Of a stretch of DNA of 64,000 bases, positions 34,574 to 43,191 are shown piece by piece. The notes beneath the pieces were generated by a model. That model was not told where the DNA came from. It was given only the letters and a program-made list of their open reading frames with translations, and searched no databases. The stretch spans positions 558,001 to 622,000 of the forward strand of contig JBAOHL010000005.1 of NCBI GenBank assembly GCA_037045045.1. Direction: 5' to 3'. The DNA is from Phosphoribacter sp037045045. GTDB lineage: Bacteria; Actinomycetota; Actinomycetes; Actinomycetales; Dermatophilaceae. Every line of letters begins with the position of its first letter. Positions within the stretch are counted from its first letter, which is position 1. The translations under genes and the position numbers were made by a program.

Positions 34574-35761
34574 TCAGCTCGCCAGTTTCCAGGTCTTGTT
34601 GCTGACGGTCACCATCTTCAAGGCGTCCTTGGTCAGGCCGGCGTGATCCTTGGGGCTCATCGTGAACACGCCGCTGACGCCGGCCCAGTTGGAAGTCGCC
34701 TCGATGGCATCGCGCAACTTCTGGGGGTCGGTGCCGGCCTTCTTCATCGCCTCGACGGCGATCCAGAAGCCGTCGTAGGCGTGCCCGGCGAAGGTCGACG
34801 GGCTGGCGTTGTACTTGGCCTTGAAGTCGGCGATGAACTTCGTGAGGATCTTCTTCTGCGGGTCGTCGTCGGGCAGCTGGTCGGCCACGAGCAGACGGCC
34901 GAGCGGTGCCCGCAGCCCGTCGCCCGCGTCACCGGCGGCGTCGAAGAACGCCGGGGTGCCGATGCCGTGCGACTGGTAGAGCTGGACCGCCGGGGGCAGC
35001 AGGCGCTTGGCGGCGGCCTGGGCGACGCCCGCGGCCGGCGGGATACCCCAGATGATCAGCGCCTGCGGAGCGGTGTCGCGCACCTTGACCATCTCGGCCG
35101 TGAAGTCGGTCGCGTTGGTGGCGAACTTTTCCACCTGGACGAGACTGATGCCGGCGTTCTTCGACAGGTCGGTGAACATCTCCGAGATGCCCTCACCGAA
35201 GGCCGAGGCGTCGCGCAGCAGCGAGACCTTGGTGATGCCCTTGGCCTTCATGTCGTCGATCATCTTCTCGAGCACGACGCTGTCGTTCTGGGCGGTCTTG
35301 AACACCCACGTCGCGTCCTTGACGATGCTGAGGTTGGCCGACAGGGAGATCATCGGCTTCTTGGCCTGCTCGGCCATCGGGCGCATTGCCAGGCTCGGCC
35401 CGGTGCGCGATGCCCCGAGGATGATGTCGACCTTCTCGGTGTTGAGCAGCTTGCTCATCGCCTTGGCCGCGCCGTCCTCGGTGGACGTGTCGTCCTCGAT
35501 GCTGAGCTTGATCTTGCGGCCGTTGACGCCGCCGGCCGCGTTGACCTGGTCGGCGAGCATCTCGATGGTCTGCTTCTCCGGGACGCCGAGGTTGGCCCCG
35601 ACCCCGGTGATGTCCAGGACGACACCCATCTTGATGTCGCTCCCGGCGCTACCGCTCGCCGAGCCCCCCGAGCTCGAGCTGGAACAGGCCGCCATTGCCA
35701 GGGCCAGTCCCCCGACCGTCCCGACGAGTCCTAGCCGCCTTGCCACTCCGGTGTGGCGCAT
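34574..35761 (-). CDS. Substrate-binding lipoprotein of the Liv-type transporter
   Basis: 395 residues. A lipoprotein signal peptide ends in LALAMAACSSSSSGG, with the lipobox Cys near residue 24. The periplasmic-binding type I fold follows (IKMGVVLDITGVGANLGVPE, IILGASRTGPSLAM, FTMSPKDHAGLTKDALKMV). LivK-like proteins bind amino acids or, in catabolic clusters, aromatic carboxylates. Substrate is not readable. The gene is first in the operon and its promoter region is shared with the divergent IclR regulator. Confidence 0.92.
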   Translation of the reverse strand: MRHTGVARRLGLVGTVGGLALAMAACSSSSSGGSASGSAGSDIKMGVVLDITGVGANLGVPEKQTIEMLADQVNAAGGVNGRKIKLSIEDDTSTEDGAAKAMSKLLNTEKVDIILGASRTGPSLAMRPMAEQAKKPMISLSANLSIVKDATWVFKTAQNDSVVLEKMIDDMKAKGITKVSLLRDASAFGEGISEMFTDLSKNAGISLVQVEKFATNATDFTAEMVKVRDTAPQALIIWGIPPAAGVAQAAAKRLLPPAVQLYQSHGIGTPAFFDAAGDAGDGLRAPLGRLLVADQLPDDDPQKKILTKFIADFKAKYNASPSTFAGHAYDGFWIAVEAMKKAGTDPQKLRDAIEATSNWAGVSGVFTMSPKDHAGLTKDALKMVTVSNKTWKLAS

Positions 35762-35813
35762 GTCGCCTCCTTGCCGGGCGGGGGCTACCCCGCCGTTGGG
35801 TTGTGTCCTATAG

Positions 35814-35831
35814 TCGAACGAACGTGTTCGA
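35814..35831. promoter_or_regulatory. Palindromic operator between liv operon and IclR gene
   Basis: TCGAAC (35814-35819) and GTTCGA (35826-35831) form a perfect inverted repeat with a six-base spacer. A larger pair, TGTGTCC (35802-35808) and GGACACA (35844-35850), surrounds it. Both lie in the 114-base divergent intergenic region. A TATAGT hexamer overlaps the left side. This is a probable IclR-family regulator site, inferred from position. Confidence 0.55.
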
Positions 35832-35875
35832 ATATGGAGTGTTGGACACACTAGACGGGGCTGGAAGGCGAGGCA

Positions 35876-36625
35876 ATGGTTTCCGGCGGATTCGGCGAGG
35901 ATGTTCCGGTGGGCGGGATGAACGAGCGTCCCACCGGCTCCGACGGGTCGGCCGGGGTGGCACGACCGGCCTCTCAGACCCTCGACCGGGGACTGACCAT
36001 CCTCAAACACGTCACCCTGGCCCCCGCGCCGCTGACCGTCGCCGAGGTGGCGCGCGACGCCGGCGTGCACCGGTCCATCGCCTACCGGATGTTGCGCACC
36101 CTCGAGGACCACGGGTTGCTCGATCGTGACGAGTCCGGTCGCTACGCCCCGGGGGCTGGCCTGTCCTTCCTCGCCACTCGCTACGCCCCGAAACGTCGCT
36201 CGCTGGCCAGCCACCACCTCCTGCCCCTGGCCATCGAGTCGGGCAAGACGGCATTCGTCGTCGTCCGCCACCTCGACGAGGCGGTCACCATGGAGGTCGC
36301 GGAGCCGCCGGACCAACCCGCGCACGTGAGCTACCGACCGGGAGTGCGCCACCCCGTCGACCGGGGCGCGCCGGGTATCGCCCTGCTCGCAGGTGCCCCA
36401 GCGCAGCCCGGAGAACGGGTCGAGGTCACCGCCGCGCGAGCGCGCGGCTGGTCCGAAAGCGAGAGCGAAGTCATCGAGGGCTTCCGTTCGGTTGCCGCCC
36501 CGGTCTACGACGAGGACGGGGTATGCCGCGCGGCCCTGGCCGTCGTGTTCGCCGGCCAGACCGACGTCGAGGCGCTCGGCCTCCTGCTCATCTCCCGGGC
36601 CGTGGCCGTGGGTGCCGACCTCTGA
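35876..36625 (+). CDS. IclR family transcriptional regulator
   Basis: 249 residues. A winged helix-turn-helix (TVAEVARDAGVHRSIAYRML, near residue 52) is followed by the ligand-binding domain (AVTMEVAEPPDQPAHVSYRPG, HPVDRGAPGIALLA, SVAAPVYDEDGVCRAALAVVF). IclR regulators often control aromatic catabolism operons and sense a pathway metabolite. It is divergent from the liv operon, which it probably controls. Start ATG 35876 is preceded by GGAAGGCGAGG; an internal ATG at 35918 is the alternative. Confidence 0.9.
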   Translation: MVSGGFGEDVPVGGMNERPTGSDGSAGVARPASQTLDRGLTILKHVTLAPAPLTVAEVARDAGVHRSIAYRMLRTLEDHGLLDRDESGRYAPGAGLSFLATRYAPKRRSLASHHLLPLAIESGKTAFVVVRHLDEAVTMEVAEPPDQPAHVSYRPGVRHPVDRGAPGIALLAGAPAQPGERVEVTAARARGWSESESEVIEGFRSVAAPVYDEDGVCRAALAVVFAGQTDVEALGLLLISRAVAVGADL

Positions 36626-36646
36626 CCGCGGGCCGGCGTCGAGTCC

Positions 36647-36910
36647 TCAGCCGGTGGCGCCCTCGTCGGAACCGCCCCGTCCGGAGCGGACCTCGCCCAC
36701 CTTGTCGCGGGCGGCGCTGACCAGCTCGCCGGCGCGGTCCTTCGTCGTCGTCGACATCGATTCGGTGCGTTCGCGCACCCGGGCGAACACCGCCTCGCCG
36801 TGGGGAGTCAACACGTCCCGCCCCTCGCGCCGGGCCGGAACGGCAACCAAGGCGACCACCGCGAGCCCGAGTCCGAGGCACACCAACATGGCAAGAACGA
36901 GGACGACCAT
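36647..36910 (-). CDS. Small single-span membrane protein
   Basis: 87 residues. One N-terminal membrane segment (MVVLVLAMLVCLGLGLAVVALVA in outline) is followed by a charged Arg/Glu/Lys-rich cytoplasmic part with heptad-like spacing (ARVRERTESMSTTTKDRAGE). It lies just downstream of smc, where actinobacteria often have such a short hypothetical protein. No family is recognised. ATG 36910 was preferred because it begins right at the hydrophobic segment. Confidence 0.7.
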   Translation of the reverse strand: MVVLVLAMLVCLGLGLAVVALVAVPARREGRDVLTPHGEAVFARVRERTESMSTTTKDRAGELVSAARDKVGEVRSGRGGSDEGATG

Positions 36911-37052
36911 GGATCTAGGGTGACAAACGGACGGCCGGATCCCCAATCCGACACGCCCGACACGCCCGACATGCGGGACGAACCGACCCGCCGATCGGTC
37001 GCCCGGAGCGCCCTTGCCGCCAGTCCAACACCAGCACGGCGGCCCCGGTGAG

Positions 37053-40000
37053 CTACGCAGGCACGGCGACGTCGCGCATCCGCTGACTCACCACGGCGGT
37101 CACGCCGTCGCCTCGCATGGCGACCCCGTACAGGGCGTCGGCGATCTCCATCGTCTTCTTCTGATGGGTGATGACGATGAGCTGGCTGCTGTCGCGCAAT
37201 TCGTCGAGCAGCAGGATCAGCCGGCCGAGGTTGGCGTCGTCGAGGGCGGCCTCGACCTCGTCGAGGATGTAGAACGGGCTCGGCCGGGCCTTGAAGATCG
37301 CCACGAGCAGCGCCACGGCAACCAGCGACCGCTCCCCCCCGGACAGCAGCGAGAGGCGCTTGATCTTCTTGCCGGGCGGGCGGGCCTCGACCTCGAGCCC
37401 GGTGGTGAGCAGGTTGGAGGGGTCGGTGAGCACGAGTCGCCCCTCCCCCCCAGGGAACAACCGGGCGAACACCGCCTCGAAGTGCGCGGCGGTGTCGTGG
37501 AAGGCCTCGGCGAAGACCCGCTCGACCCGTTCGTCGACCTCGCGGACGATGTCGAGCAGGTCTCGCTTGGAGCGCTTGAGGTCCTCGAGCTGGGTCGTGA
37601 GGAAGGTATGCCGTTCCTCCAGCGCGGCATACTCCTCCAGCGCCAAGGGGTTGACCCGCCCGAGTGCGGCCAGACGGCGTTCGGCCACCCGCAGCCGCTT
37701 CTCCTGAGCGTCCCGGACGAACGGCATCGGCTCGGGCCACGACGCGGGATCGGCCTGGTCCGGGTCGTTGGGGTCGGGGACGAACGGGACGAGCAGGTGA
37801 GGCCCGTACTCCTCGACGAGGATCTCGGGGTCGACCCCGAGATCCTCGACCGCCCTGGCCTGCAGGGCCTCGATGCGCAGCCGTTGCTGGGCTCGGGCGA
37901 CCTCGTCGCGGTGGACGGAGTCGGTGAGCTCACGCAGCTGCTCCTGGAGCACGGCGATCTCGCGGCGCACGCTGACCAGCTCGGCGTCGCGAGCGGCTCG
38001 AGCCTCGTCGGCGGCGCGGCGTTGGTCGTCGGCGAGCTCGGCCGCCGGTCGCAGCAGCTGCGCCCCGAACGCTGCGGCCGTACGCACTGCCGCGGCGACG
38101 GTGGCCTGGCGGCGGCGGCGTTCGCGTCGGGCGGCCTCGCGTTCGCGGGCGGCCACTTCGGCGGCTGCGGCAGCGTGCAGCGCCTCGGCGCGCTCGTGCA
38201 GGGCTCTGGCCCGTTCCTCGCCCGTGCGCAACGTGAGGCGTATCTCGGTCTCGTGGGCACGCGCGGCGGTGGCCGCGGCGTCCAGCTCGTCGCGCACACC
38301 GGTGTCCGTCTCGATGTCCGTGTCGCCTTGGGCGCTCGCCACGTCGAGGCGTTCGCGCAGGTCGGCGTATGCCGCGCGGTCGGCGTCGAGTGCCTGGGCC
38401 ACCGTCGCGATGGCAGCCGCCGTGCGGTCGGTCTCGGCGCGCGCCGAGCGCACCGCCGTTCCCAGCGCCCCCAGTCGCTCAGCGACGGCGGACATCCGCG
38501 CGTCCGACGCGTGCAGGGCGTCCAAGGCGGCGTCCAGGGCGGCCGTGGCCTCCTCGAGACGCGGCACCAGCGCCGCTCGGGCGAAACGAGCTTGCTCGGC
38601 CTCCCGGGTGGCCGCCTCGGCCCGCCCGCGGGCCTCGTCGTAGGCCGCCTGGACCTCCAGCAGGCTCGGCGCCCCGGCACCGCCGCCGCGCACCGATCCC
38701 GGGCCGAGCACGTCGCCGTCGACCGTGACCGCCGTGAGCTCGTCGTGGCGCCCGACGAAGTCTCGGGCAGCGGTCAGATCCGGGACGATGGCCACCCGCT
38801 CGAGGAACTGGTCGACCGCCGGGCGCAGCTGGTGAGGGCAGGTCACCACGTCCCGGGCCCACCGGCACCCGGAGGGCAACGGGGGCAACGCGCCCGCGTC
38901 GGCGGGGCGGGCCGTGGCACCGACGAGCATGCCGGCCCGGCCGGCGTCCTGCTCCCGCAGCCGGGCCAAACCCCTGGCGGCGCTGTCGAGAGAGTCCACG
39001 ACGACCGCATCGGCAGCCCAGCCGAGGGCAGCGGCCACGGCGCCCTCGAAGCCGGGCTCGACGTGGACCAGCGCGGCGACGGATCCGGCCACGCCGTCGT
39101 GTTCGCCACCCGCGAGCATCGCCGCGGCGCCGTCCTTGCGCGCCAGGCTCAGCGCGAGGGCGTCGGCCTTGGCCGTCGCGGTCTGGCGGTCTCGGTCCGC
39201 GACACGCTCTTGCTCGCCGAGCCGTTCGGAGTGCTCCTGGAGCGTGTCTCGCTCGGTGAGCGCCAGTTCGTATGCCGCGTCGAGGCCGTGCTCGCCTTGC
39301 TCGTCGGCGGCGATCGACGCCTCCAGCGCGGCGAACTCGCGCTCGGCCGTCGCGGCGCGTTCACCGGACTGGGCGCCGGCGTGACGAAGGCGGCCGAGCT
39401 CGGCCTCGGCAGCCTCGACCCGACTCCCCTGGGCAGCGACCCGACCGGCGAGAGTCGCGAGTCCTTCGCGCCGGTCGGCGGCGGCGCGGGCCAGTTGGGC
39501 GAGCCGAAGCTGCTCCGCGGCATACCGGGCCTCGGCCTCGGTCCGAGCGGCGACCGCGGCATTCAAGGCCGCCCGAGTGTCCTCGATCTCCGCGACGATG
39601 GCCGCGTGCCGGCCGAGCAGTTCCTGCGCCTGTGCCATCAGCAGCTGCGGGTCGCGGGTGGCAGCGGTCGACGGGGGGCCATCGGCCGGACTCGGCGACT
39701 CCCAGTCGTCGGACAGCAACCGGACCCGTTCGGCGGCGAGAGTCGCCGTCGACGTCAGGCGCTCGACCGACCGGGTCAGGGCGAACCAGCGGTCCTGGGC
39801 GGCGGCGAGTTCAGGTCGAGCCGCCTCGGCCTCGGTGTCCAGCTCGGTGAGGCGGGCGCCGAGCCGACCGAGGTCCGCCTCGACCTCGGTCCGACGCGCC
39901 ACGAGGGCGCTCTCGTCGGCGACTTCCTGTTCGAGGGTGGCGGTGAGTTGGACGAGGTCGTCGGCGAGCACCCGCAGGCGGGCGTCGCGGACCTCGGCCT

Positions 40001-40655
40001 GGATCACCGCGGCCTTGCGGGCCGTCTCGGCCTGGCGCCCCAGCGGACCCAGCTGGCGACGGATTTCGCCGGTGAGGTCCTGGATCCGGGTGAGGTTGGC
40101 CTCCATCGCCTCGAGCTTGCGCAGGGCGCGTTCCTTGCGCTTGCGGTGTTTGAGGACTCCCGCGGCCTCCTCGATGAACCCGCGCCGCTCCTCGGGGGTG
40201 GCCCGGAGCACGGCGTCGAGTTGGCCCTGCCCGACGATGACGTGCATCTCGCGGCCGATACCGCTGTCGGAGAGGAGTTCCTGGATGTCCAACAGTCGGC
40301 ACGGCGTGCCGTTGATGGCGTATTCGGACCCGCCGTTGCGGAACATCGTCCGGCTCAGCGTCACCTCGGAGTAGTCGATCGGCAACGCACCGTCGGTGTT
40401 GTCGATGGTGAGGCCGACTTCGGCCCGCCCGAGCGGCGCCCGGCCGGCCGTTCCGGCGAAGATGACGTCCTCCATCTTGCCGCCGCGCAGGCTCTTGGCG
40501 CCCTGCTCTCCCATGACCCACGCGAGGGCGTCGACGACGTTGGACTTGCCCGACCCGTTGGGCCCGACGATGCACGTGATGCCCGGCTCCAGGCGCAGCG
40601 TGGTCGCGCCGGCGAACGACTTGAACCCCTTGAGGGTCACGCTCTTGACGTACAC
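37053..40655 (-). CDS. smc: Chromosome segregation protein SMC
   Basis: 1200 residues, normal. Head: Walker A GPNGSGKSNVVDALAWVMGE near the N terminus; C-terminal LSGGERSLVAVALLVAI signature and Walker B YILDEVEAALDDAN. Between are two long coiled coils with a hinge around residues 500-680 (GVAGSVAALVHVEPGFEGAV to VTVDGDVLGPGSVRGGG). SMC with ScpAB condenses and helps segregate chromosomes. ATG lies at 40655 with MYVKSVTLKGFKSFAG, the classical start. Chorismate mutase and acylphosphatase genes lie upstream in the same direction. Confidence 0.98.
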   Translation of the reverse strand: MYVKSVTLKGFKSFAGATTLRLEPGITCIVGPNGSGKSNVVDALAWVMGEQGAKSLRGGKMEDVIFAGTAGRAPLGRAEVGLTIDNTDGALPIDYSEVTLSRTMFRNGGSEYAINGTPCRLLDIQELLSDSGIGREMHVIVGQGQLDAVLRATPEERRGFIEEAAGVLKHRKRKERALRKLEAMEANLTRIQDLTGEIRRQLGPLGRQAETARKAAVIQAEVRDARLRVLADDLVQLTATLEQEVADESALVARRTEVEADLGRLGARLTELDTEAEAARPELAAAQDRWFALTRSVERLTSTATLAAERVRLLSDDWESPSPADGPPSTAATRDPQLLMAQAQELLGRHAAIVAEIEDTRAALNAAVAARTEAEARYAAEQLRLAQLARAAADRREGLATLAGRVAAQGSRVEAAEAELGRLRHAGAQSGERAATAEREFAALEASIAADEQGEHGLDAAYELALTERDTLQEHSERLGEQERVADRDRQTATAKADALALSLARKDGAAAMLAGGEHDGVAGSVAALVHVEPGFEGAVAAALGWAADAVVVDSLDSAARGLARLREQDAGRAGMLVGATARPADAGALPPLPSGCRWARDVVTCPHQLRPAVDQFLERVAIVPDLTAARDFVGRHDELTAVTVDGDVLGPGSVRGGGAGAPSLLEVQAAYDEARGRAEAATREAEQARFARAALVPRLEEATAALDAALDALHASDARMSAVAERLGALGTAVRSARAETDRTAAAIATVAQALDADRAAYADLRERLDVASAQGDTDIETDTGVRDELDAAATAARAHETEIRLTLRTGEERARALHERAEALHAAAAAEVAAREREAARRERRRRQATVAAAVRTAAAFGAQLLRPAAELADDQRRAADEARAARDAELVSVRREIAVLQEQLRELTDSVHRDEVARAQQRLRIEALQARAVEDLGVDPEILVEEYGPHLLVPFVPDPNDPDQADPASWPEPMPFVRDAQEKRLRVAERRLAALGRVNPLALEEYAALEERHTFLTTQLEDLKRSKRDLLDIVREVDERVERVFAEAFHDTAAHFEAVFARLFPGGEGRLVLTDPSNLLTTGLEVEARPPGKKIKRLSLLSGGERSLVAVALLVAIFKARPSPFYILDEVEAALDDANLGRLILLLDELRDSSQLIVITHQKKTMEIADALYGVAMRGDGVTAVVSQRMRDVAVPA

Positions 40656-40795
40656 GCGGGGCGGGCTCCTCGGGCGGCGGGCGGATCCCGCTCAGGCTAC
40701 CGGCGGCGGGCGCGGTCGCCCGGGAGGACGGCATGCCGGAGGGTCGCGTGGCCGGTGGTGCTGTCGTGGCTAGCGGGGCCGGTGTGGCGTCGGGG

Positions 40796-41149
40796 TCAGG
40801 CCTGCGACTGTGGGTCGCTGGTTCGCGCGGCGGACGGCGGTGGGTCCGCCGGGGCAAGACCGGGACGAGCGGCGATGACGCCATGGTTGCGGATGACCTC
40901 GGCGATGACGAACGCGAGGAACTTCTCGGCGAACAGAGGGTCCAGCCCGGACTCCTCGGCGAGGACGCGCAACCGGGCCATCTGGACCAGCTCACGATCG
41001 GGGTCCGAGGGCGGCAACCGCAGCGCCGCCTTGAGCTCGCCGACCCGCTGCGTGCACTTGAACCGCTCGGCCAGCAGGTGGACGAGGGCGGCGTCGAGGT
41101 TGTCGATGCTCGCGCGCAGTCGGGTCAAGCGCTCGGGGATCTCGCTCAC
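40796..41149 (-). CDS. Chorismate mutase (AroQ class)
   Basis: 117 residues. The helical AroQ fold is indicated by LTRLRASIDNLDAALVHLLAERF (substrate-binding Arg and Asp), the KCTQRVGELKAALRLPPSDP segment with Lys, and FAEKFLAFVIAEVIRNH at the end. It converts chorismate to prephenate for Phe and Tyr synthesis. A Pro/Ser tail (PPPSAARTSDPQSQ) follows. It lies between acyP and smc, and a 140-base gap separates it from smc. Confidence 0.92.
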   Translation of the reverse strand: MSEIPERLTRLRASIDNLDAALVHLLAERFKCTQRVGELKAALRLPPSDPDRELVQMARLRVLAEESGLDPLFAEKFLAFVIAEVIRNHGVIAARPGLAPADPPPSAARTSDPQSQA

Positions 41150-41258
41150 GCCGTCAGGGTATGCCGGATGCGCCAGCGGCGGTCGCCGGCAGCCGGCCCG
41201 GACCGGGCCGGCCGCGTGTCGGGCGTCGCCCGGGAGTCGACCTGCGGATCCGGCGCGG

Positions 41259-41573
41259 TCAGTATTCGACGAAGCCGCTCACGCCGGGCCGGGGTTCGCC
41301 GTACTGGCAGACCGCCGAAGTCACCCGGCCGGGTCGCCACTGGGTGGCCGGCACCTCGGTGAGCATCCGCACGAGCTCGCTGACGGCTCCGCCGGGCCCT
41401 TGCGCGAGGACCTCGACCCGTCCGTCGTCGAGGTTGCGAGCATGCCCGACAAGGCGTAACTCCATCGCTTTGGAGCGCGTCCACCACCGGAATCCCACGC
41501 CCTGGACGTGTCCGCGCACGAACACGGTGACCCGCACGTCGCTCGAGTCGGCCGGGGGGGCTGGGTCGCTCAC
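41259..41573 (-). CDS. acyP: Acylphosphatase
   Basis: 104 residues. The core RVTVFVRGHVQGVGFRWWTR contains the active-site Arg and the conserved GVGFR, then the HARNLDDGRVEVLAQGPGG stretch with the catalytic Asn. It hydrolyses acyl phosphates. The start GTG 41573 (S-D-P-A-P-P) was chosen; the frame continues upstream into the 98-bp repeat copy, which is not coding. In actinobacteria acyP commonly adjoins smc and mutM. Here it is separated from mutM by about 6.6 kb of ars, peptidase and acyltransferase genes. Confidence 0.93.
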   Translation of the reverse strand: MSDPAPPADSSDVRVTVFVRGHVQGVGFRWWTRSKAMELRLVGHARNLDDGRVEVLAQGPGGAVSELVRMLTEVPATQWRPGRVTSAVCQYGEPRPGVSGFVEY

Positions 41574-41602
41574 GCCGACAGCGTATGCCGCGCGCGCCCC
41601 AA

Positions 41603-41700
41603 CCCCACCCGTCACACCCTTCACGGTGGTCACCGTCACTCCACGAACCGCTACGAACTCCCTGACATGTCATGGAGTTCGTCGCACCGCGTGGAGTTGG
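41603..41700. repeat. 98-bp direct repeat, left copy, flanking the ars island
   Basis: About 90 percent identical to 44821-44918, in the same orientation and of nearly the same length. It carries a 28-bp near-perfect palindrome at 41654-41681 centred on TGACATGTCA (13 of 14 base pairs match). The pair brackets arsR-arsM-acr3-arsC. The palindrome is also in position to terminate arsR transcription. Confidence 0.85.
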
Positions 41701-41833
41701 TCCCCAGGTGGAGAGATGGGTCCCGAGTCATTGCTTGGAGTCGAGCGCCCGGGCCACCGCCTCGGAGAGGGTGCCGGAAGACACTCGGCGCTCGGCGCGA
41801 CCACCACGCACGCGCGTCGGGTGACCGGTCGGC

Positions 41834-42175
41834 TTAGTGAACGGCGAGCAACGCGGACAGCGGCTCCAGCGCGCCCGGCTCGATCCAGTAGTAGACGAAA
41901 GTGCCGCGTCGTTCGCAGTCGACCAGCCCCGCCTGCCGCAACGTCTTGAGGTGGTGCGAGATCGTCGCCGAGGACAGCTGGAACGCCGGGGTGATCTCAC
42001 ACACGCACACCTCGGGTTTGGCCGCGATCATCGAGGCCATCTGCAGGCGGACCGGGTCACCCAATGCCTTGAACATCGGCGCGAGCCGGGCCGCGTCCGC
42101 CGCGGTGACCGGCGTCGTGGCCAGGCCGCAGCACGACACCGCGGCGACGCGGGGCGAGGACTCGAGAACCGGCAT
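41834..42175 (-). CDS. arsR: ArsR family arsenic repressor
   Basis: 113 residues. A winged helix with LSSATISHHLKTLRQAGLV (recognition helix) and GTFVYYWIEP (wing). The metalloid-binding CVC pair is in KPEVCVCEITPAF; two further Cys (VSCCGL) lie near the N terminus. It should repress the divergent arsM-acr3-arsC operon until arsenite or antimonite binds. ATG 42175 overlaps a copy of the GTATGCCG motif. The stop at 41834 faces the left direct repeat. Confidence 0.95.
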   Translation of the reverse strand: MPVLESSPRVAAVSCCGLATTPVTAADAARLAPMFKALGDPVRLQMASMIAAKPEVCVCEITPAFQLSSATISHHLKTLRQAGLVDCERRGTFVYYWIEPGALEPLSALLAVH

Positions 42176-42177
42176 AC

Positions 42178-42248
42178 CCCTATCTTGACAGGAATCGAAA
42201 CAGTGCGCCAGAGTAGGGCCCGTTGATTCGACAGTCTTCGAGATAGGG
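42178..42248 (+). promoter_or_regulatory. Divergent ars promoter and operator region
   Basis: An 8-bp inverted repeat, CCCTATCT (42178-42185) and AGATAGGG (42241-42248), flanks the divergent intergenic region. A perfect -35 hexamer TTGACA (42185-42190) is followed after 18 bases by CAGAGT, a weak -10, oriented toward arsM. ATCGAAAC and TTGATTCGA elements in between resemble ArsR half-sites. Operator identity is inferred. Confidence 0.55.
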
Positions 42249-42258
42249 AGTGGTGGGG

Positions 42259-43191
42259 ATGCCGATCGCCCCGATGAGCGACGAGCAGGTCCGCGAGGCA
42301 GTCCAGGCGCGGTATGCCGCGGCGGCTCGGATTCACCTCACGGACGCAGCGACGGGCGGTTGCGGCTGCGGCGAGACGTGTTGCAGTGGGAGCCACCCCC
42401 GGGAGCAGACCGTGACGATCGGCTGCTGCGATCCGGGCTGTTGCGGCGAAACGGCGAAGACCCAGCCGATCGACCCGATCAGTTCGGGGCTCTACGACGA
42501 GGCCGACACTCCGTTCGACGCTGCGCTGGCCGCGTCCCTGGGATGCGGGAACCCGACCGCGCTCGCGCAGCTCGCACCCGGTGAGGACGTCCTCGACCTC
42601 GGCTCCGGGGGTGGCCTGGACGTGTTGCTGTCCGCCCGGCGGGTCGCGCCCGGGGGCACCGCCTACGGACTCGACATGACCCCGGAGATGCTCGAGCTGG
42701 CCGAACGCCACAAGGCCGAAGCGAGCATCGATAACGCGACCTTCCTGCTCGGGGCCATCGAGCAAATCCCGCTGCCGGACCGGTCCGTGGACGTCGTCAT
42801 CTCCAACTGCGTCATCAACCTCGCCCGGGACAAGGACGCGGTCCTCTCCGAGGCGTTCCGGGTCCTGCGCCCCGGCGGCAGGTTCGCCGTATCCGACATC
42901 GTCCTGCTGCGCGAGGTCCCCGAAGATCTCGGCGCCGTGGTCGCGCTGTGGACCGGATGCATCTCCGGTGCACTACGCGACACCGCCTACGTCGGCAAGC
43001 TCGGCGCCGCGGGGTTCTCCGAGGCGAGCGTCCAGGTGACCCGCCGGTACGACCGGGCCGAGATCGAGGCGATGGCCGACCAACTCGACCCGGGCCAGCT
43101 GCCCGCCGGGATGTCCCTGCTCGCAGCGATCGAGGCCCTCGACGGGGCCTTCGCCTCGGCGTTCGTCCGGGCCACCAAGACCGCGACATGA
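42259..43191 (+). CDS. arsM: Arsenite methyltransferase
   Basis: About 310 residues. An unusually Cys-rich N terminus (CGCGETCCSG and CCDPGCCGET) precedes the SAM-methyltransferase core DVLDLGSGGGLDVLLSARR and the arsenic-site Cys residues in SNCVINLARDK and WTGCISGAL. ArsM methylates As(III) to volatile or less toxic methyl arsenicals. ATG 42259 was taken; GTG 42250 and ATG 42274 are alternatives. The gene overlaps acr3 by four bases. Confidence 0.93.
   Translation: MPIAPMSDEQVREAVQARYAAAARIHLTDAATGGCGCGETCCSGSHPREQTVTIGCCDPGCCGETAKTQPIDPISSGLYDEADTPFDAALAASLGCGNPTALAQLAPGEDVLDLGSGGGLDVLLSARRVAPGGTAYGLDMTPEMLELAERHKAEASIDNATFLLGAIEQIPLPDRSVDVVISNCVINLARDKDAVLSEAFRVLRPGGRFAVSDIVLLREVPEDLGAVVALWTGCISGALRDTAYVGKLGAAGFSEASVQVTRRYDRAEIEAMADQLDPGQLPAGMSLLAAIEALDGAFASAFVRATKTAT

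Noticed and set aside
35762..36352. A long N-terminal extension of the substrate-binding lipoprotein gene.
   Set aside because: It would run antisense through the IclR gene and destroy the lipoprotein signal peptide at the N terminus.
37014..41459. A 1481-codon open frame on the plus strand opposite smc.
   Set aside because: It is the complement of the smc coding sequence in high-GC DNA; composition is Arg/Gly/Val-rich and no domain is recognisable.
42178..42248. A small leader peptide in the ars promoter region.
   Set aside because: No start codon with a ribosome binding site opens a frame of useful length between arsR and arsM.
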